Below, one piece after another: positions 15,994 through 24,815 of a stretch of DNA of 40,787 nucleotides. The stretch covers positions 1-40,787 of the forward strand of contig NZ_JALXKS010000030.1 of the NCBI RefSeq assembly GCF_025144725.1. The letters run 5' to 3'. The DNA comes from Brevibacterium sp. p3-SID960 (GTDB taxonomy: Bacteria > Actinomycetota > Actinomycetes > Actinomycetales > Brevibacteriaceae). The notes under the pieces were generated by a model. That model saw only the letters and a list, made by a program, of their open reading frames with translations. It was not told where the DNA came from and did no database searches. Each line of letters starts with the position of its first letter. The first letter of the stretch is position 1. The position numbers were made by a program, and so were the translations under genes.

Positions 15994-16823
15994 GCCGACA
16001 ACCTCCTTGAGGCCATGATCGACAGGAAGTGGCCGATCACAGATAGGGCGCACAGCGGCACCAGGATGGTGATGAGCCAGCGTTCGCCGATGAGCTCTGG
16101 GCCACCGAGCGCCGCGGCGATGAGGGTGACGATCGCTGCGGCAACGGCGAGGATCGACATCTCAACGGAGTGGTACAGGCGGTGGAAGGGCACAAACCGG
16201 GCGATCCGCTTGAGTGTGGCGAGCAGGCCGGAGGGGATCGCGGTGGCTTGTGCGGTGTCGGGCAGTTTGTCGAGGCCGTTGAAGGCGCGCGCCACATGCA
16301 CCATGTCGTTGAGCGCCTTGTTCAGCACCACGAGGAAGCCGAGAATCGCCCCGGCGAGCAGGTACGGGTACATACCGGCCGGGTCGTGGCTGAGGTTGGA
16401 GTACTCACCGACAGCCCGGACGCCGAGGGCGATCGCAACGAGCCCTTCGGTCGTATAGTGGCCGACCTTGTCGAGGAAGACGCCCTTCGTTCCCTTGGTG
16501 CCGCGCCACCGGGCGACCTCACCGTCGCAGCAGTCGAGGTACATCTGCAGCTGGGAGAAGAACAGGGCCAGCAGCGCTCCGAGCAGTCCCGGGATGAGCA
16601 GGGATGCGGCGATGAGCCAGCCGGAGAGGATCATGAGTCCGGTGACGCCATTGGCGGTGATCGGCGTGCGAACGAGCAGCACCGTGGTGTAGATGGAGAT
16701 GTGCCGCAGGTACAGCTGCGCCGTCCAGTGCTCAGCGTTCTTACGGCTGCGCACTTCCGGCGGCTGTGCCACTGCGCGCAGCTCTTCGAGCGTCGGCCGC
16801 TGTGGCCGGGCAGGACTGAGCAC
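15990..16823 (-). CDS. CDP-alcohol phosphatidyltransferase family protein with altered active site
   Basis: The 277-aa membrane protein has the family motif D-x2-D-G-x2-A-R-x8-G-x3-D-x3-D in its second third: Asp97, Asp100, Gly101, Ala104-Arg105, Gly114 and Asp118 are present, but the last Asp is His122 (LDKVGHY). Normally that last Asp is the catalytic base of enzymes joining a CDP-alcohol to a hydroxyl acceptor. Six hydrophobic segments flank it. In this locus, next to tagD and CDP-glycerol transferase genes, it might use CDP-glycerol or another CDP-polyol in wall-polymer synthesis; this is inference. GTG 16823 with GGAGGG just upstream is the start. It heads a two-gene operon with the GT2 gene. 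Confidence 0.82.
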   Translation of the reverse strand: MLSPARPQRPTLEELRAVAQPPEVRSRKNAEHWTAQLYLRHISIYTTVLLVRTPITANGVTGLMILSGWLIAASLLIPGLLGALLALFFSQLQMYLDCCDGEVARWRGTKGTKGVFLDKVGHYTTEGLVAIALGVRAVGEYSNLSHDPAGMYPYLLAGAILGFLVVLNKALNDMVHVARAFNGLDKLPDTAQATAIPSGLLATLKRIARFVPFHRLYHSVEMSILAVAAAIVTLIAAALGGPELIGERWLITILVPLCALSVIGHFLSIMASRRLSA

Positions 16824-16909
16824 ATTCCCTCCAAGCTGATTGCGGCTGTCCAGATCGGTCTGAGCGTCCAGTTTACCGTCAATTCACTTCAAGGACATGC
16901 AGGGGCCGT

Positions 16910-17890
16910 TTAGCCCTGTGCCCGGCTGCCCTTCGCCTCGACAGCGGAGGTGATGATGTCGGTGAGGTCGTACTGCGCCTTCCACGCGAATTCGCGTCCG
17001 ATCCGTTCGACGTCGGCGATGAGCTGTGGCGGATCCCCGGCGCGGCGCGACCCCATCTCCGGGGTGATCGGGCGCTGGAGCACCCGGGCGATCGTGTCGA
17101 TGACCTCGGAGACGGACGCCCCGGAACCGGTGCCGACGTTGAACACGGACTCGGCTGCCGGACCGTCGGCTGCAGCGAGATAGTCGAGAGCGTAGATGTG
17201 CGCTTCGGCCAGATCAGCGACATGCACGTAGTCACGGATGCAGGTGCCGTCGGGAGTGTCGTAGTCGTCACCGAAGATGACCGGCGCCTGGCCCTTGTCG
17301 AGCCGGTCGAGCACGATCGGCACAAGGTTCATGACCGCAGTGTCGGCCAGATCGTCCCAGGCAGTGCCGGCGACATTGAAGTAGCGCAGCTTTGCGGCCT
17401 TCAGGCCGGTGGCGGTCATCGCGTTGTCGATCATCCATTCGCCGATGAGCTTCGTCTGACCATACGGGTTGATGGGCTTGCAGTCGATGTCCTCACGAAC
17501 GGTCGGCACATCGGGCATGCCGTAGGTTGCGGCTGAGGAGGAGAACACCATCGTGCCCACGCGGTTCGCCTCCATCGCCGCGAGCAGGTTCGCCAGTCCC
17601 CCGACGTTCTGCCGGTAGTACCAGACGGGCTTCTCCACGGACTCGCCCACCTGCTTCTTGGCGGCGAAGTGGATGACGGAGTCGACATCGTAGTCTGCCA
17701 TGATCCGGCCGAGACGCTCTTCGGCGTCCGGTGCGGCGATGTCGATCCGCTCCAGCGGTGAGTCACCGACGCGGGAGGCGAAGCCGGTGGAGAGGTCGTC
17801 GACGACAACGACCTCGTCGCCTCGCTGCTGGAGCATCCGGACGACGTGGGAGCCGATGTATCCGGCACCGCCGGTGACGAGTACAGCCAT
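16910..17890 (-). CDS. galE: UDP-glucose 4-epimerase
   Basis: This 326-aa short-chain dehydrogenase-type epimerase interconverts UDP-glucose and UDP-galactose. The NAD-binding loop is TGGAGYIGSH (6-15), VIHFAAKK follows, and the catalytic Ser and YxxxK triad are visible as SSSAATYG and PYGQTKLIGE. DGTCIRDYVHVADLA is the GalE hallmark. Length is typical. I set the start at ATG 17890 because GGAGG is seven bases upstream and the Rossmann fold begins at residue 3; the longer frame overlaps tagD's end region and is not coding. It probably supplies UDP-galactose for the wall polymer glycosyltransferases around it. Confidence 0.95.
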   Translation of the reverse strand: MAVLVTGGAGYIGSHVVRMLQQRGDEVVVVDDLSTGFASRVGDSPLERIDIAAPDAEERLGRIMADYDVDSVIHFAAKKQVGESVEKPVWYYRQNVGGLANLLAAMEANRVGTMVFSSSAATYGMPDVPTVREDIDCKPINPYGQTKLIGEWMIDNAMTATGLKAAKLRYFNVAGTAWDDLADTAVMNLVPIVLDRLDKGQAPVIFGDDYDTPDGTCIRDYVHVADLAEAHIYALDYLAAADGPAAESVFNVGTGSGASVSEVIDTIARVLQRPITPEMGSRRAGDPPQLIADVERIGREFAWKAQYDLTDIITSAVEAKGSRAQG

Positions 17891-17972
17891 CAGGTAACCT
17901 CCGTGAGAGTCACGCCGCGACCTGCGGCTTGCACAGCATGATCGCACATATAAAAGGGAAGTGACGTTGCGG

Positions 17973-18359
17973 TCAAGACGATAGGTCAGTCTTGATCTGG
18001 GTCGTCGAGATCTCGGGCGTTCGCGCAAGGTACACCACTTCGCAGTGCTCCTCGAGGTCGTCGAACTTGCCTTCCCAATCGTCTCCCATGACGAAGACGT
18101 CGATGTGATACTGCCGCACATCGTCGACCTTCTGTTCCCAGTTCTCTTCCGGAATCACGAGGTCGACGTATCGGATCGCTTCAAGCATGCGCTTGCGATC
18201 CGCGTAGCTGAAGTATGACTTCTTACCCTTACCAGCGTTGAACTCGTCGGTCGAAAGCGCAACGACTAGGTAGTCGCCTTGTTCCTTACACCGTTGCAAC
18301 AGACGGATGTGCCCGTAGTGCAGGAGGTCGAAGGTACCGTACGTGATGATGCGACGCAT
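17973..18359 (-). CDS. tagD: Glycerol-3-phosphate cytidylyltransferase
   Basis: The 128-aa enzyme makes CDP-glycerol from CTP and glycerol-3-phosphate, the donor for poly(glycerol phosphate) teichoic acid. It has the nucleotidyltransferase motifs TYGTFDLLHYGH (HxGH at 14-17) and RTPEISTTQIK (113-123). The internal GDDWEGKFD is a TagD/GCT hallmark. Length matches TagD (about 129 aa). GGAG stands nine bases before ATG 18359. A good promoter lies about 75-105 bp upstream, and galE follows on the same strand after 82 bp. The product would be consumed by the glycerophosphotransferase-like protein at 22.5-23.8 kb. Base composition is clearly less GC-rich than in galE. Confidence 0.93.
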   Translation of the reverse strand: MRRIITYGTFDLLHYGHIRLLQRCKEQGDYLVVALSTDEFNAGKGKKSYFSYADRKRMLEAIRYVDLVIPEENWEQKVDDVRQYHIDVFVMGDDWEGKFDDLEEHCEVVYLARTPEISTTQIKTDLSS

Positions 18360-18434
18360 TTGTGGCTACTCCAGTGTCTCGAAGGGGCGACCGGATAATT
18401 GGTACGAGCAGTGTCTTGTGCCAAGATCCGCGTA

Positions 18435-18464
18435 ATTATAACGGACCAGTAACGCTTAGGTGAA
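18435..18464 (-). promoter_or_regulatory. Promoter of tagD
   Basis: Minus-strand TTCACC (18464-18459), 18-bp spacer, perfect TATAAT (18440-18435). It lies within the AT-richer intergenic stretch 18360-18568. Predicted leader about 70 nt. This is the best sigma70-like promoter in the window. Confidence 0.65.
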
Positions 18465-18568
18465 ATCCAGACTCGTACGAACACTCATGGACCTCGAACC
18501 GATCTTTCCCGGATCGCCCGAGATCACTGAGATGACGCAGTGCCGGGGGGCTCCGAGTTGGCAAGTCT

Positions 18569-20260
18569 CTAAATTTCCCACTCAGCTTTCACCGGGTACT
18601 GCTTTGCGAGCCAACGGACTACGAAGTCGACATTTTCTTTCGAAGCTTCTGGGCTGTCGTTGATGCAGAACGCCGCGGTACGGTCATTCCTGTGGAGTTT
18701 TTCGAGACGGTCACGCACGGTTGGATCACTGAGGTCGAAGTAATCGTATGCGATTGAGCCTCTCAGACTCCGTCCGGTGAGGAAGCCGTAGTAGTGATGG
18801 AGCCAGCCGTTCACCTCGAAGTCCGAGTCGGCACGCAGCTGGCTGCCCCAGTTCGCGGAGAATATGTCAGGGTACCGTTCTTCGAGCTCGTACATCATCG
18901 ACTTCAACTGCGGCACCGGAGTGTGGAAGAAGGCATTTGTCGCAGTCCGTCCGAAATCGCGTTCGAGCAGATCAACCACATTGCGCCTGGCCGCTTCGTG
19001 CGCGTTTGCGTCGGAGTCGGGGTATGGCAACGTTGCTTTCGAGGTGAAAAAACGCGAGATCCCCTTTGTCATGAAAAAGTGATTCGGCCCAACTTCCCGC
19101 CCGAGAAAGATGTCGTCGTTGAAATACAAATAATGCTCTGCAAGACCCGGGATATGATGGAGCCGGCTCCCAATCGCGTGGGAATTGAATGTCGGGAGTC
19201 TCCCCTCCTCGCCAAACAGCTCGCGATGACTGACCATCGAAATCTTCGGATGCGACACGTCGAGCCAGACTGGAATTTGATCGTCTGTGACAATGTGTAT
19301 CTTTCGGATCCAATTCAGGTGAGGCACGATAGAACGCAGCGAGTACTTGAATTCACCGTTGTCACGGAATCGAGAGTCATCGATGCTATCGGGCAGAACT
19401 TCGCCGGTAATCTCTGCAAGCGTTTCATCGAGAGCAGCGCGCCACCTTGGGTCGGATCCGTCAACCCACATATAAACTACATCTACTGGCTGGTCGAAGG
19501 TGAACACGTGCGCCTTTATCAACGGTTCAAAGCTTGGAAGAGACTTTCCCGCAAACTGCAGTTCGGCATGCTTCTGCGCTGCCCGCCCTATGAAACTGGT
19601 TCGAGAGTTGCGCCCCTCATAGCTCATATTCCCGTGCTCGTCCCGAACCCAACGTTCCACGACGCAACCTTGGGGGCGGTTATAGTATCGGGCTCCATCC
19701 TCAAGCGCGTAGACCTGGAAGACCTCGACAAGTCTCTGGCGTTCCACAGCTCGTCGAGCAATCGGGTCGTCAAGGGATGACGCCCACCGAATCTCCTTGC
19801 CCCGGGCGTTCCTTGCAGCGACGCCGACATACGGTTTGAAATCTCGCGATTCAGTAGACAGCGCTTTGACGAAGCGCGGCCAGTCATCGTCGTTGATGCC
19901 AAAGCTGAGATGAGTGTTATGGATGTTGGGCGTAACAAAATAGGGAACGCCATGGCGGTCCAACAGATCCGAGAGCATTCGGACATTGGCTTCATGTGCC
20001 TGACGACGATTGGCGAAGTCTGCCTTACATGCAATCCAGTGGCGGTCACCGATCTCCATCACCGTACCGCGATCGCCAAAGACCTTCGTCCGAGCCATTT
20101 CGCCCGCTACTACCTCGCGTGCTTGCGCCCTCACTCGTTTATTCCATCGTCGGAACGGCCGACGATTGGGCAACCGATGCAGGAGTGGAACCTCAGGCAG
20201 CTGTTCCACTTCGTCTGAGGAGGAGCGTTGAGACGGGGACCCGTTCAGGAGTGCGGACAT
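18569..20260 (-). CDS. Stealth-family sugar-phosphate transferase (first copy)
   Basis: This 563-aa protein carries the four Stealth conserved regions: CR1 VDVVYMWVDGSDP (259-271), CR2 RDNGEFKYSLRSI to SHPKI (299-340), CR3 NSHAIGSRLHHIPGLAEHYLYFNDDIF (359-385) and a C-terminal CR4 with CINDS. Stealth proteins are hexose-1-phosphate transferases that build phosphodiester-linked capsule or wall polymers, and are related to the GlcNAc-1-phosphotransferase of animals. The first 250 residues are a variable N-domain. No membrane helix is evident. The gene has visibly lower GC than its flanks, as expected of an exchangeable surface-polymer gene. AAAGG precedes ATG 20260 at long spacing. It is transcribed with or behind the second Stealth gene. 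Confidence 0.9.
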   Translation of the reverse strand: MSALLNGSPSQRSSSDEVEQLPEVPLLHRLPNRRPFRRWNKRVRAQAREVVAGEMARTKVFGDRGTVMEIGDRHWIACKADFANRRQAHEANVRMLSDLLDRHGVPYFVTPNIHNTHLSFGINDDDWPRFVKALSTESRDFKPYVGVAARNARGKEIRWASSLDDPIARRAVERQRLVEVFQVYALEDGARYYNRPQGCVVERWVRDEHGNMSYEGRNSRTSFIGRAAQKHAELQFAGKSLPSFEPLIKAHVFTFDQPVDVVYMWVDGSDPRWRAALDETLAEITGEVLPDSIDDSRFRDNGEFKYSLRSIVPHLNWIRKIHIVTDDQIPVWLDVSHPKISMVSHRELFGEEGRLPTFNSHAIGSRLHHIPGLAEHYLYFNDDIFLGREVGPNHFFMTKGISRFFTSKATLPYPDSDANAHEAARRNVVDLLERDFGRTATNAFFHTPVPQLKSMMYELEERYPDIFSANWGSQLRADSDFEVNGWLHHYYGFLTGRSLRGSIAYDYFDLSDPTVRDRLEKLHRNDRTAAFCINDSPEASKENVDFVVRWLAKQYPVKAEWEI

Positions 20261-20319
20261 CGAATAATTCAGACCTTTCGGAGATATATGGGGATTCAGT
20301 GCCTGGAGGTTGAGACTAC

Positions 20320-20348
20320 GCAGTCGTAAAGATAACCCAAACGACTGC
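20320..20348. promoter_or_regulatory. Inverted repeat upstream of the first Stealth gene
   Basis: GCAGTCGT (20320-20327) and ACGACTGC (20341-20348) form a perfect 8-bp dyad around a 13-bp A/T-richer centre, 60 bp before the Stealth start. It could be an operator or a hairpin. The rest of 20261-20455 shows no gene. Confidence 0.45.
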
Positions 20349-20455
20349 AGATCGAAAGAGCTTGTCGATCACTCGAAGCGTTTCAACAGCTTCTCGCATC
20401 GTGACAATTGACTGTTCTTTGCCTTGTATCGTTGCGAGGACGTTTCAATGCTCCG

Positions 20456-20782
20456 TCACGAGCGGCTCGGCTTTTCGAAAAGCGTAACGCGTAATGTCTT
20501 CTTCGCTCGGTCCGTGGAACGCGGCCATCGACTCCCACTCGGTGTCGACAGATGCGTTATCGTAGAAGGTAGTTCTGCCGGCTCATAAACGAGAGCGTAA
20601 TTCTGGACTTTGCATCCGTCGCCCATTCTGACATCAGAGACGATGTAGGCACCCCGTCCAACAACACAGTTCGTTCCCAAGACTGCGTTTTCTCGGACTT
20701 GAGCCAAGTGCCACACGGATGTGCCGTCTCCTAAAGCGGCTTCCGCAGAGACATCTGCAGTTTTTTCAATTCGTACCGTCAT
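20456..20782 (-). pseudogene. Truncated hexapeptide (LbH) acetyltransferase joined to a foreign 3' fragment
   Basis: The ATG at 20782 overlaps the stop of the second Stealth gene (ATGA). The first ~70 residues are a clear left-handed beta-helix acetyltransferase: EKTADVSAEAALGDGTSVWHLAQV, NCVVGRGAYI, KVQNYALVYEPAEL. Enzymes of this type (sugar N-acetyltransferases such as WbpD/VioB relatives) run to about 190 aa, but here recognisable sequence ends at PAEL and the frame continues as unrelated residues to a stop at 20456. From about 20580 the neighbouring frame reads YDNASVDTEWESMAAFHGPS and onward to AEPLVTEH, ending near 20446 in a stop. This looks like the C-terminus of another protein. I infer a deletion that fused two genes. 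Confidence 0.75.
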
Positions 20783-22407
20783 GCGTTCCTTTCGAAGCCG
20801 CTGGGAACGGGGAACCGTTCGTCGAGGAACCCTCGCAGCAGCTGGTCGAGCCGGTCTTGGTCGCTTTCGCTCGTGTTTGTGTCGTTCAGGCACAGCACGT
20901 CGAGGTCGGTCCTTCGTGAAAGACGCTGCAAGTACAACTCAGCGTCTGGACGCGCGATATCCATGTATGCGTATTTGATTTGGCTGTCGATGGCTTTGCC
21001 GCGGGCATAGGCGTCGAAGTGGTAAAGCGCCGAAGGGATCGAGTAGTCGTCGGGGTGGCGGAACTGAGATGCTGCGACCTGCCTGAAGAGCTCCGGATGC
21101 TCGGATTCCATCGCATCGAGCACCGACTTCAGCTGCGGCTGGGGCGTGTGCTTGAACTTATTCGTCACGACTCTGCCGTGGTTTTCGATCATGTACGTGC
21201 GGTTCCGCTTCGCAGCCGACAGCACTGGCAGATCGCGTGCTGATGCCGGGTCGACATCGAGCGGTGCTGTCGACGGGAAGAAACGCGAGAGGCCGTTGCC
21301 GGTATAGAACAGAGTGGGTTCAACCGGGCGCATGAAGAAGAAGTCATCGTTGAGATACAGGTACTTCTCGCTCAAGCCGGGAATGTGGTGGAGTTGCGAT
21401 TCGATTGCGTGGGAGTTGAACACCGGCAGAACGCTCGGGTCCGAGAAGATTTCGGTGTGGTCGACAACAGTGATCTTCGGATGTTCGGTGTTGAGCCATT
21501 CAGGTATCTGCTTATCGGTGACGATGTAGATGTGGTTCACCCAGTTGGCGTAGTACTCGACTGACCGCAGCGAGTACAGCAGCTCATCCCGTGAGGCGTA
21601 GCGAGAGAAGTTCGCAGCGGTTTCATTGAACTCGTCTTCCACCACTGTTCCGGCGGCAAGCTGCTTTCTGCGACTCCACTCCGGATCGCTGCCGTCAACC
21701 CAGGTATAGACGATGTCGACCGGACCCTCGACGTCAAGGACGTGTGGATGTGACCATTCGATGGCGGAGTCGTTCTCGTCGACAGCACGGCGCCAATTGT
21801 CGGGCGTGATGTACTCGATTGCTGTGGTGCGTTTCAGGATCTTCCGGTGAAGGGTGCCGGGGATATGCGTCTCTCCGTCTACTCGCTCCGTTCCCTTGCC
21901 GAGCACCTTCCAAGGTTCGACCACCACCCGCTCCTTTGACGTGGATATGGTGATCCCATTGGCGTCGGTGATGCGGCGTTCAAGATAGATACGTCGGATC
22001 TCTTTCGGCATCGCCTTTGCAACGGCAACCGCTATCGTCCTACTGTTGCGTCCGACGATCGTCATCTGCCAGCCTTCGCTGCGCGGCAGTTTCGCCGCTG
22101 TCTCGATGACAGCTGTGACCTGGCGCTCTGAGACCACCAGAAGGGGTCGAAAACGGCTGATCTGCGGCAGCTGTACGAACTCAATACCCTGCTCGGCAAA
22201 CGCCGAGCGCACAGTCTGGAGGTTCTGCTGAACGTTGCGCAGCGCATCGAACCCCTGCTGGGCTCTGGCTCCCGGTACTTGACGAGGTTTGAGGATCCGC
22301 TGCTGCCATTCGTGTTCCCTGTGCCCGAACTTCGACAGCCAGAGCTTCTGTTCCATGGTCAGGCGCCGAGCGCCCCACGAGCGAACAGACCGGATGGCAT
22401 TGCGCAC
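20779..22407 (-). CDS. Stealth-family sugar-phosphate transferase (second copy)
   Basis: A 542-aa Stealth protein: CR1 VDIVYTWVDGSDP (230-242), CR2 SRDELLYSLRSVEYY through HPKITVV, CR3 NSHAIESQLHHIPGLSEKYLYLNDDFF and CR4 CLNDTN near the C-terminus. It is homologous to, but clearly diverged from, the first copy, so the two probably transfer different hexose-1-phosphates or act on different acceptors. Start GTG 22407 has AAGGGGA eight bases before it. The downstream acetyltransferase fragment overlaps its stop, so it once belonged to a transcriptional unit with that enzyme. The N-terminal 220 residues are basic and variable. Confidence 0.9.
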   Translation of the reverse strand: MRNAIRSVRSWGARRLTMEQKLWLSKFGHREHEWQQRILKPRQVPGARAQQGFDALRNVQQNLQTVRSAFAEQGIEFVQLPQISRFRPLLVVSERQVTAVIETAAKLPRSEGWQMTIVGRNSRTIAVAVAKAMPKEIRRIYLERRITDANGITISTSKERVVVEPWKVLGKGTERVDGETHIPGTLHRKILKRTTAIEYITPDNWRRAVDENDSAIEWSHPHVLDVEGPVDIVYTWVDGSDPEWSRRKQLAAGTVVEDEFNETAANFSRYASRDELLYSLRSVEYYANWVNHIYIVTDKQIPEWLNTEHPKITVVDHTEIFSDPSVLPVFNSHAIESQLHHIPGLSEKYLYLNDDFFFMRPVEPTLFYTGNGLSRFFPSTAPLDVDPASARDLPVLSAAKRNRTYMIENHGRVVTNKFKHTPQPQLKSVLDAMESEHPELFRQVAASQFRHPDDYSIPSALYHFDAYARGKAIDSQIKYAYMDIARPDAELYLQRLSRRTDLDVLCLNDTNTSESDQDRLDQLLRGFLDERFPVPSGFERNA

Positions 22408-22492
22408 GACGAAAGTCCCCTTAACTGCATTGCGGCGGATTCCGGCTGTGTCACCGGACTCTACCGAATGTTACTTCACCTGGGGGTCACTT

Positions 22493-23758
22493 TCAGTTCA
22501 CGCCACGTTCGCCGATGATGTTAAGTGCTGCTCGTTCGAACCGGCGTTGCTGCTCACCCGGCGCAGTATCACCGAGGTAGTAGGCCCGGGCATCGCGCGC
22601 CGCACCGCTGTCGGACGAACCCGCAGTTGCGGTCACTAGATCGACGATTTCACTCGGTTGACGCGCCTCACCCGCAGGCGCACGGTCTAAGAGCCCACCG
22701 GGCAGCACTTCTGCACCGGGATCATCCGGCCGGATGAGTACGAGCGGCTTGCCTGTCGAGAGCCAGTCGAAGGCCAATGCCGACATTTCGGCAAGGCACG
22801 CATCAGCTGCGTCAAATTGCCACCCCAGCCGCATATCATCATCGAGGTATCCGCGCGGATGCTCGATCACCAACTGTTTGACCGCAGCAAGCGCCTGTGC
22901 TGTCTCGACGTCCATGACCCCGGTGCGCGGGTGGGGGCGGAAGATCACCCGACAGCCGGTTTCAAGCAGCCCGCGCACGATTGCCGGGCCGTTGAGCTTG
23001 AGGGTGCCGTACGCCATCGACGGCGAGTCGCCCTCCCAGGTGGGTGCGTAGAACACGGTCAGCCGTGCGCTATCCGTCATCTCCCGCCAGGCCTGCGGCG
23101 CCTGGCGCGGCGCGTCGAGCTGCGGGCGACCGATGTCGATCATGCGCGCTTCGCCTCCCTGCTCCCGGAATCCGACAAGCGTGTCTAAGAGGCGCTGGCG
23201 AGCGGCCTGGCCAGCAGTGAAGATGTAGTCATAAGCCTTGAGCTGATTGGAGATCATCGAGACCTTCTCGCTCTCCCCGTGGCTCAGGTGCACATGCGCT
23301 GGCCGGGTGAAGCGCAGCGACTGGAAGTTCATCGTGGCTTGGTTGACGTAGAAGACGACACGCAGACTCGGCTGGCCCATAAAGGCTTCAAGGTCCTTGG
23401 CAAGTCGGCCGAAACGAATCGGAAGCTGCGTAGCCGGTGTGATGCGGCGGGCGTGATCAGCATTGCGACAGAAGATCGCCAACGGGGCCTCACCGTGGCC
23501 TTCTTCGACAAGGCGCTCAGACAGCCTCTCAAACGGCAGCAGCCATTCACGCAGCTGGTAGAGGCTGGCTGCGTCCCCAGCGAAATAGGCCGCAACGACG
23601 AAAGCGTCGTCCGGTTGCGGTGCATAAGTCGGGTCAAGTCCGCGTTCGACGAGACGACCGCGCACCAATGCCGCACTGGCGCGTGCGATCGACCGGCCAC
23701 GATTGACAGCCTGGACGCCGACTCGACGCAACTGGTCGGATCGTGTCGGGAAGCTCAT
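22493..23758 (-). CDS. CDP-glycerol glycerophosphotransferase-like protein (TagB/TagF type)
   Basis: A 421-aa GT-B-like transferase. Motifs of the CDP-glycerol:glycerophosphate transferase family are present: HVHLSHGESEK (catalytic-type His), VFYAPTWEGDSPSM, CRVIFRPHPRTGV and DACLAEMSALAFDWLSTGKP. These enzymes add glycerol-phosphate units from CDP-glycerol to a lipid-linked primer in the cytoplasm. TagD in the same locus would make the donor. The protein is shorter than TagF (about 750 aa), nearer to TagB-type primases. Start ATG 23758 is favoured because TAGGGT lies seven bases upstream (leaderless arrangement); ATGs at 23764 and 23767 are possible. Confidence 0.87.
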   Translation of the reverse strand: MSFPTRSDQLRRVGVQAVNRGRSIARASAALVRGRLVERGLDPTYAPQPDDAFVVAAYFAGDAASLYQLREWLLPFERLSERLVEEGHGEAPLAIFCRNADHARRITPATQLPIRFGRLAKDLEAFMGQPSLRVVFYVNQATMNFQSLRFTRPAHVHLSHGESEKVSMISNQLKAYDYIFTAGQAARQRLLDTLVGFREQGGEARMIDIGRPQLDAPRQAPQAWREMTDSARLTVFYAPTWEGDSPSMAYGTLKLNGPAIVRGLLETGCRVIFRPHPRTGVMDVETAQALAAVKQLVIEHPRGYLDDDMRLGWQFDAADACLAEMSALAFDWLSTGKPLVLIRPDDPGAEVLPGGLLDRAPAGEARQPSEIVDLVTATAGSSDSGAARDARAYYLGDTAPGEQQRRFERAALNIIGERGVN

Positions 23759-23822
23759 GCCCATCACCCTAGCCTGCGGCCCTGCACTGCAACCGGGGAT
23801 AGGCAGATATGCACCAGCGTCA

Positions 23823-24815
23823 TCAGCTCAGCGCTATGCGGTCCTCCGCTTCCCGCCAGGCGACCTCGAGCCAGACCGAACCGAGTGCTGCATCAGCGGT
23901 GCTGCCGACGGTGAGCCGCGAGCGCAGCTGGTCAGCTTCCTCAGAGGTGGCCATGGTTGCCCTGAGGAAGGAGGGCAGGATCTCCTCGTTTACATCGCAG
24001 GCAGGAATGCGCAGCTGACGATCGATGTCAGCATTCGGGTGCTTGTCGAGAACCGCACCCATATCAGGGAATCGGGCTTCGAGGCGGTTGGCCAGGTCAC
24101 CGGTGCACTGCGGGTTGTTCGCACATGCCCGGGCGACCGCCTCGGCCGGGTCGTCGATGAGGGTCAGGAGAACATCCAGCGGAAGGTCTGGGTTGGCGGC
24201 CAGTTGCACGCGCAGCTCCTCGGGCCCCCAGCCGCAGATGATCCGCGCCGCCTCCTTCGCCAATCCCGGCTTCGCCGGCTCCTCAGCGCCGTGGCTCGAC
24301 TTCTCCGGGAAGCGGCGGATGACGTCTTCGTAGTGCCACTCGTGGAACTGGCTGCGCGGCACATTGAGGAAGCCCTCCTCGCGCAGGATCCTCTCCCACA
24401 CCTCGCCGACGGTGTCAGTGGGGGTCGGCTCGCCGGCTTTCTCCTTGTCCAGAACGACTGACTCGCGCACTCCGCAGGCGCGCTTCTGCCGGCGGGTGGC
24501 GATTGAGGAGCGCAGCGTGTAGGCGGGTTTGTCGATCCAGTCGGCGAACGGCGAGTCGAAGTGGCGGATGATCGACATCGAGTTCCACCGTCCGGTGCGC
24601 TCGGGGTCGACGGCGTTGATGACGCAGTCCTGCACGGAGTCAAGGGTCAACAGGATCTGGCGGAACTCCGGGTGGTCGTGGGACTCGCGGGCGAGCACGT
24701 AGGCGATGTCCTGCGGGATCCGGCGCATGCCGGTCAGGTGTGCGATGGCCTCATCCCATTGCGCGTTCGACGCCGCACCCCGCACCTCATACCACTCGGC
24801 AGTCATGGACACCAT
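23823..24815 (-). CDS. Uncharacterised protein with leucine-rich-variant-like helical repeats
   Basis: I do not recognise the family of this 330-aa soluble protein. The first half is charged, with WNSMSIIRHFDSPFADWIDKP and a Cys in QKRACGVRE. The second half (about 195-275) holds units resembling the leucine-rich repeat variant: LRVQLAANPDLPLDVLLTLI, AVARACANNPQCTGDLANRL and GAVLDKHPNADIDRQL. Each has an N-P/H-P turn followed by an amphipathic helix. No signal peptide, membrane helix or catalytic motif is seen. ATG 24815 or 24806 can be the start. It is not obviously linked to the adjoining wall-polymer genes. Function unknown. Confidence 0.8.
   Translation of the reverse strand: MVSMTAEWYEVRGAASNAQWDEAIAHLTGMRRIPQDIAYVLARESHDHPEFRQILLTLDSVQDCVINAVDPERTGRWNSMSIIRHFDSPFADWIDKPAYTLRSSIATRRQKRACGVRESVVLDKEKAGEPTPTDTVGEVWERILREEGFLNVPRSQFHEWHYEDVIRRFPEKSSHGAEEPAKPGLAKEAARIICGWGPEELRVQLAANPDLPLDVLLTLIDDPAEAVARACANNPQCTGDLANRLEARFPDMGAVLDKHPNADIDRQLRIPACDVNEEILPSFLRATMATSEEADQLRSRLTVGSTADAALGSVWLEVAWREAEDRIALS

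Noticed and set aside
18794..19780. 328-aa plus-strand frame opposite the first Stealth gene
   Set aside because: No recognisable family, no ribosome site, and all Stealth motifs are on the other strand.
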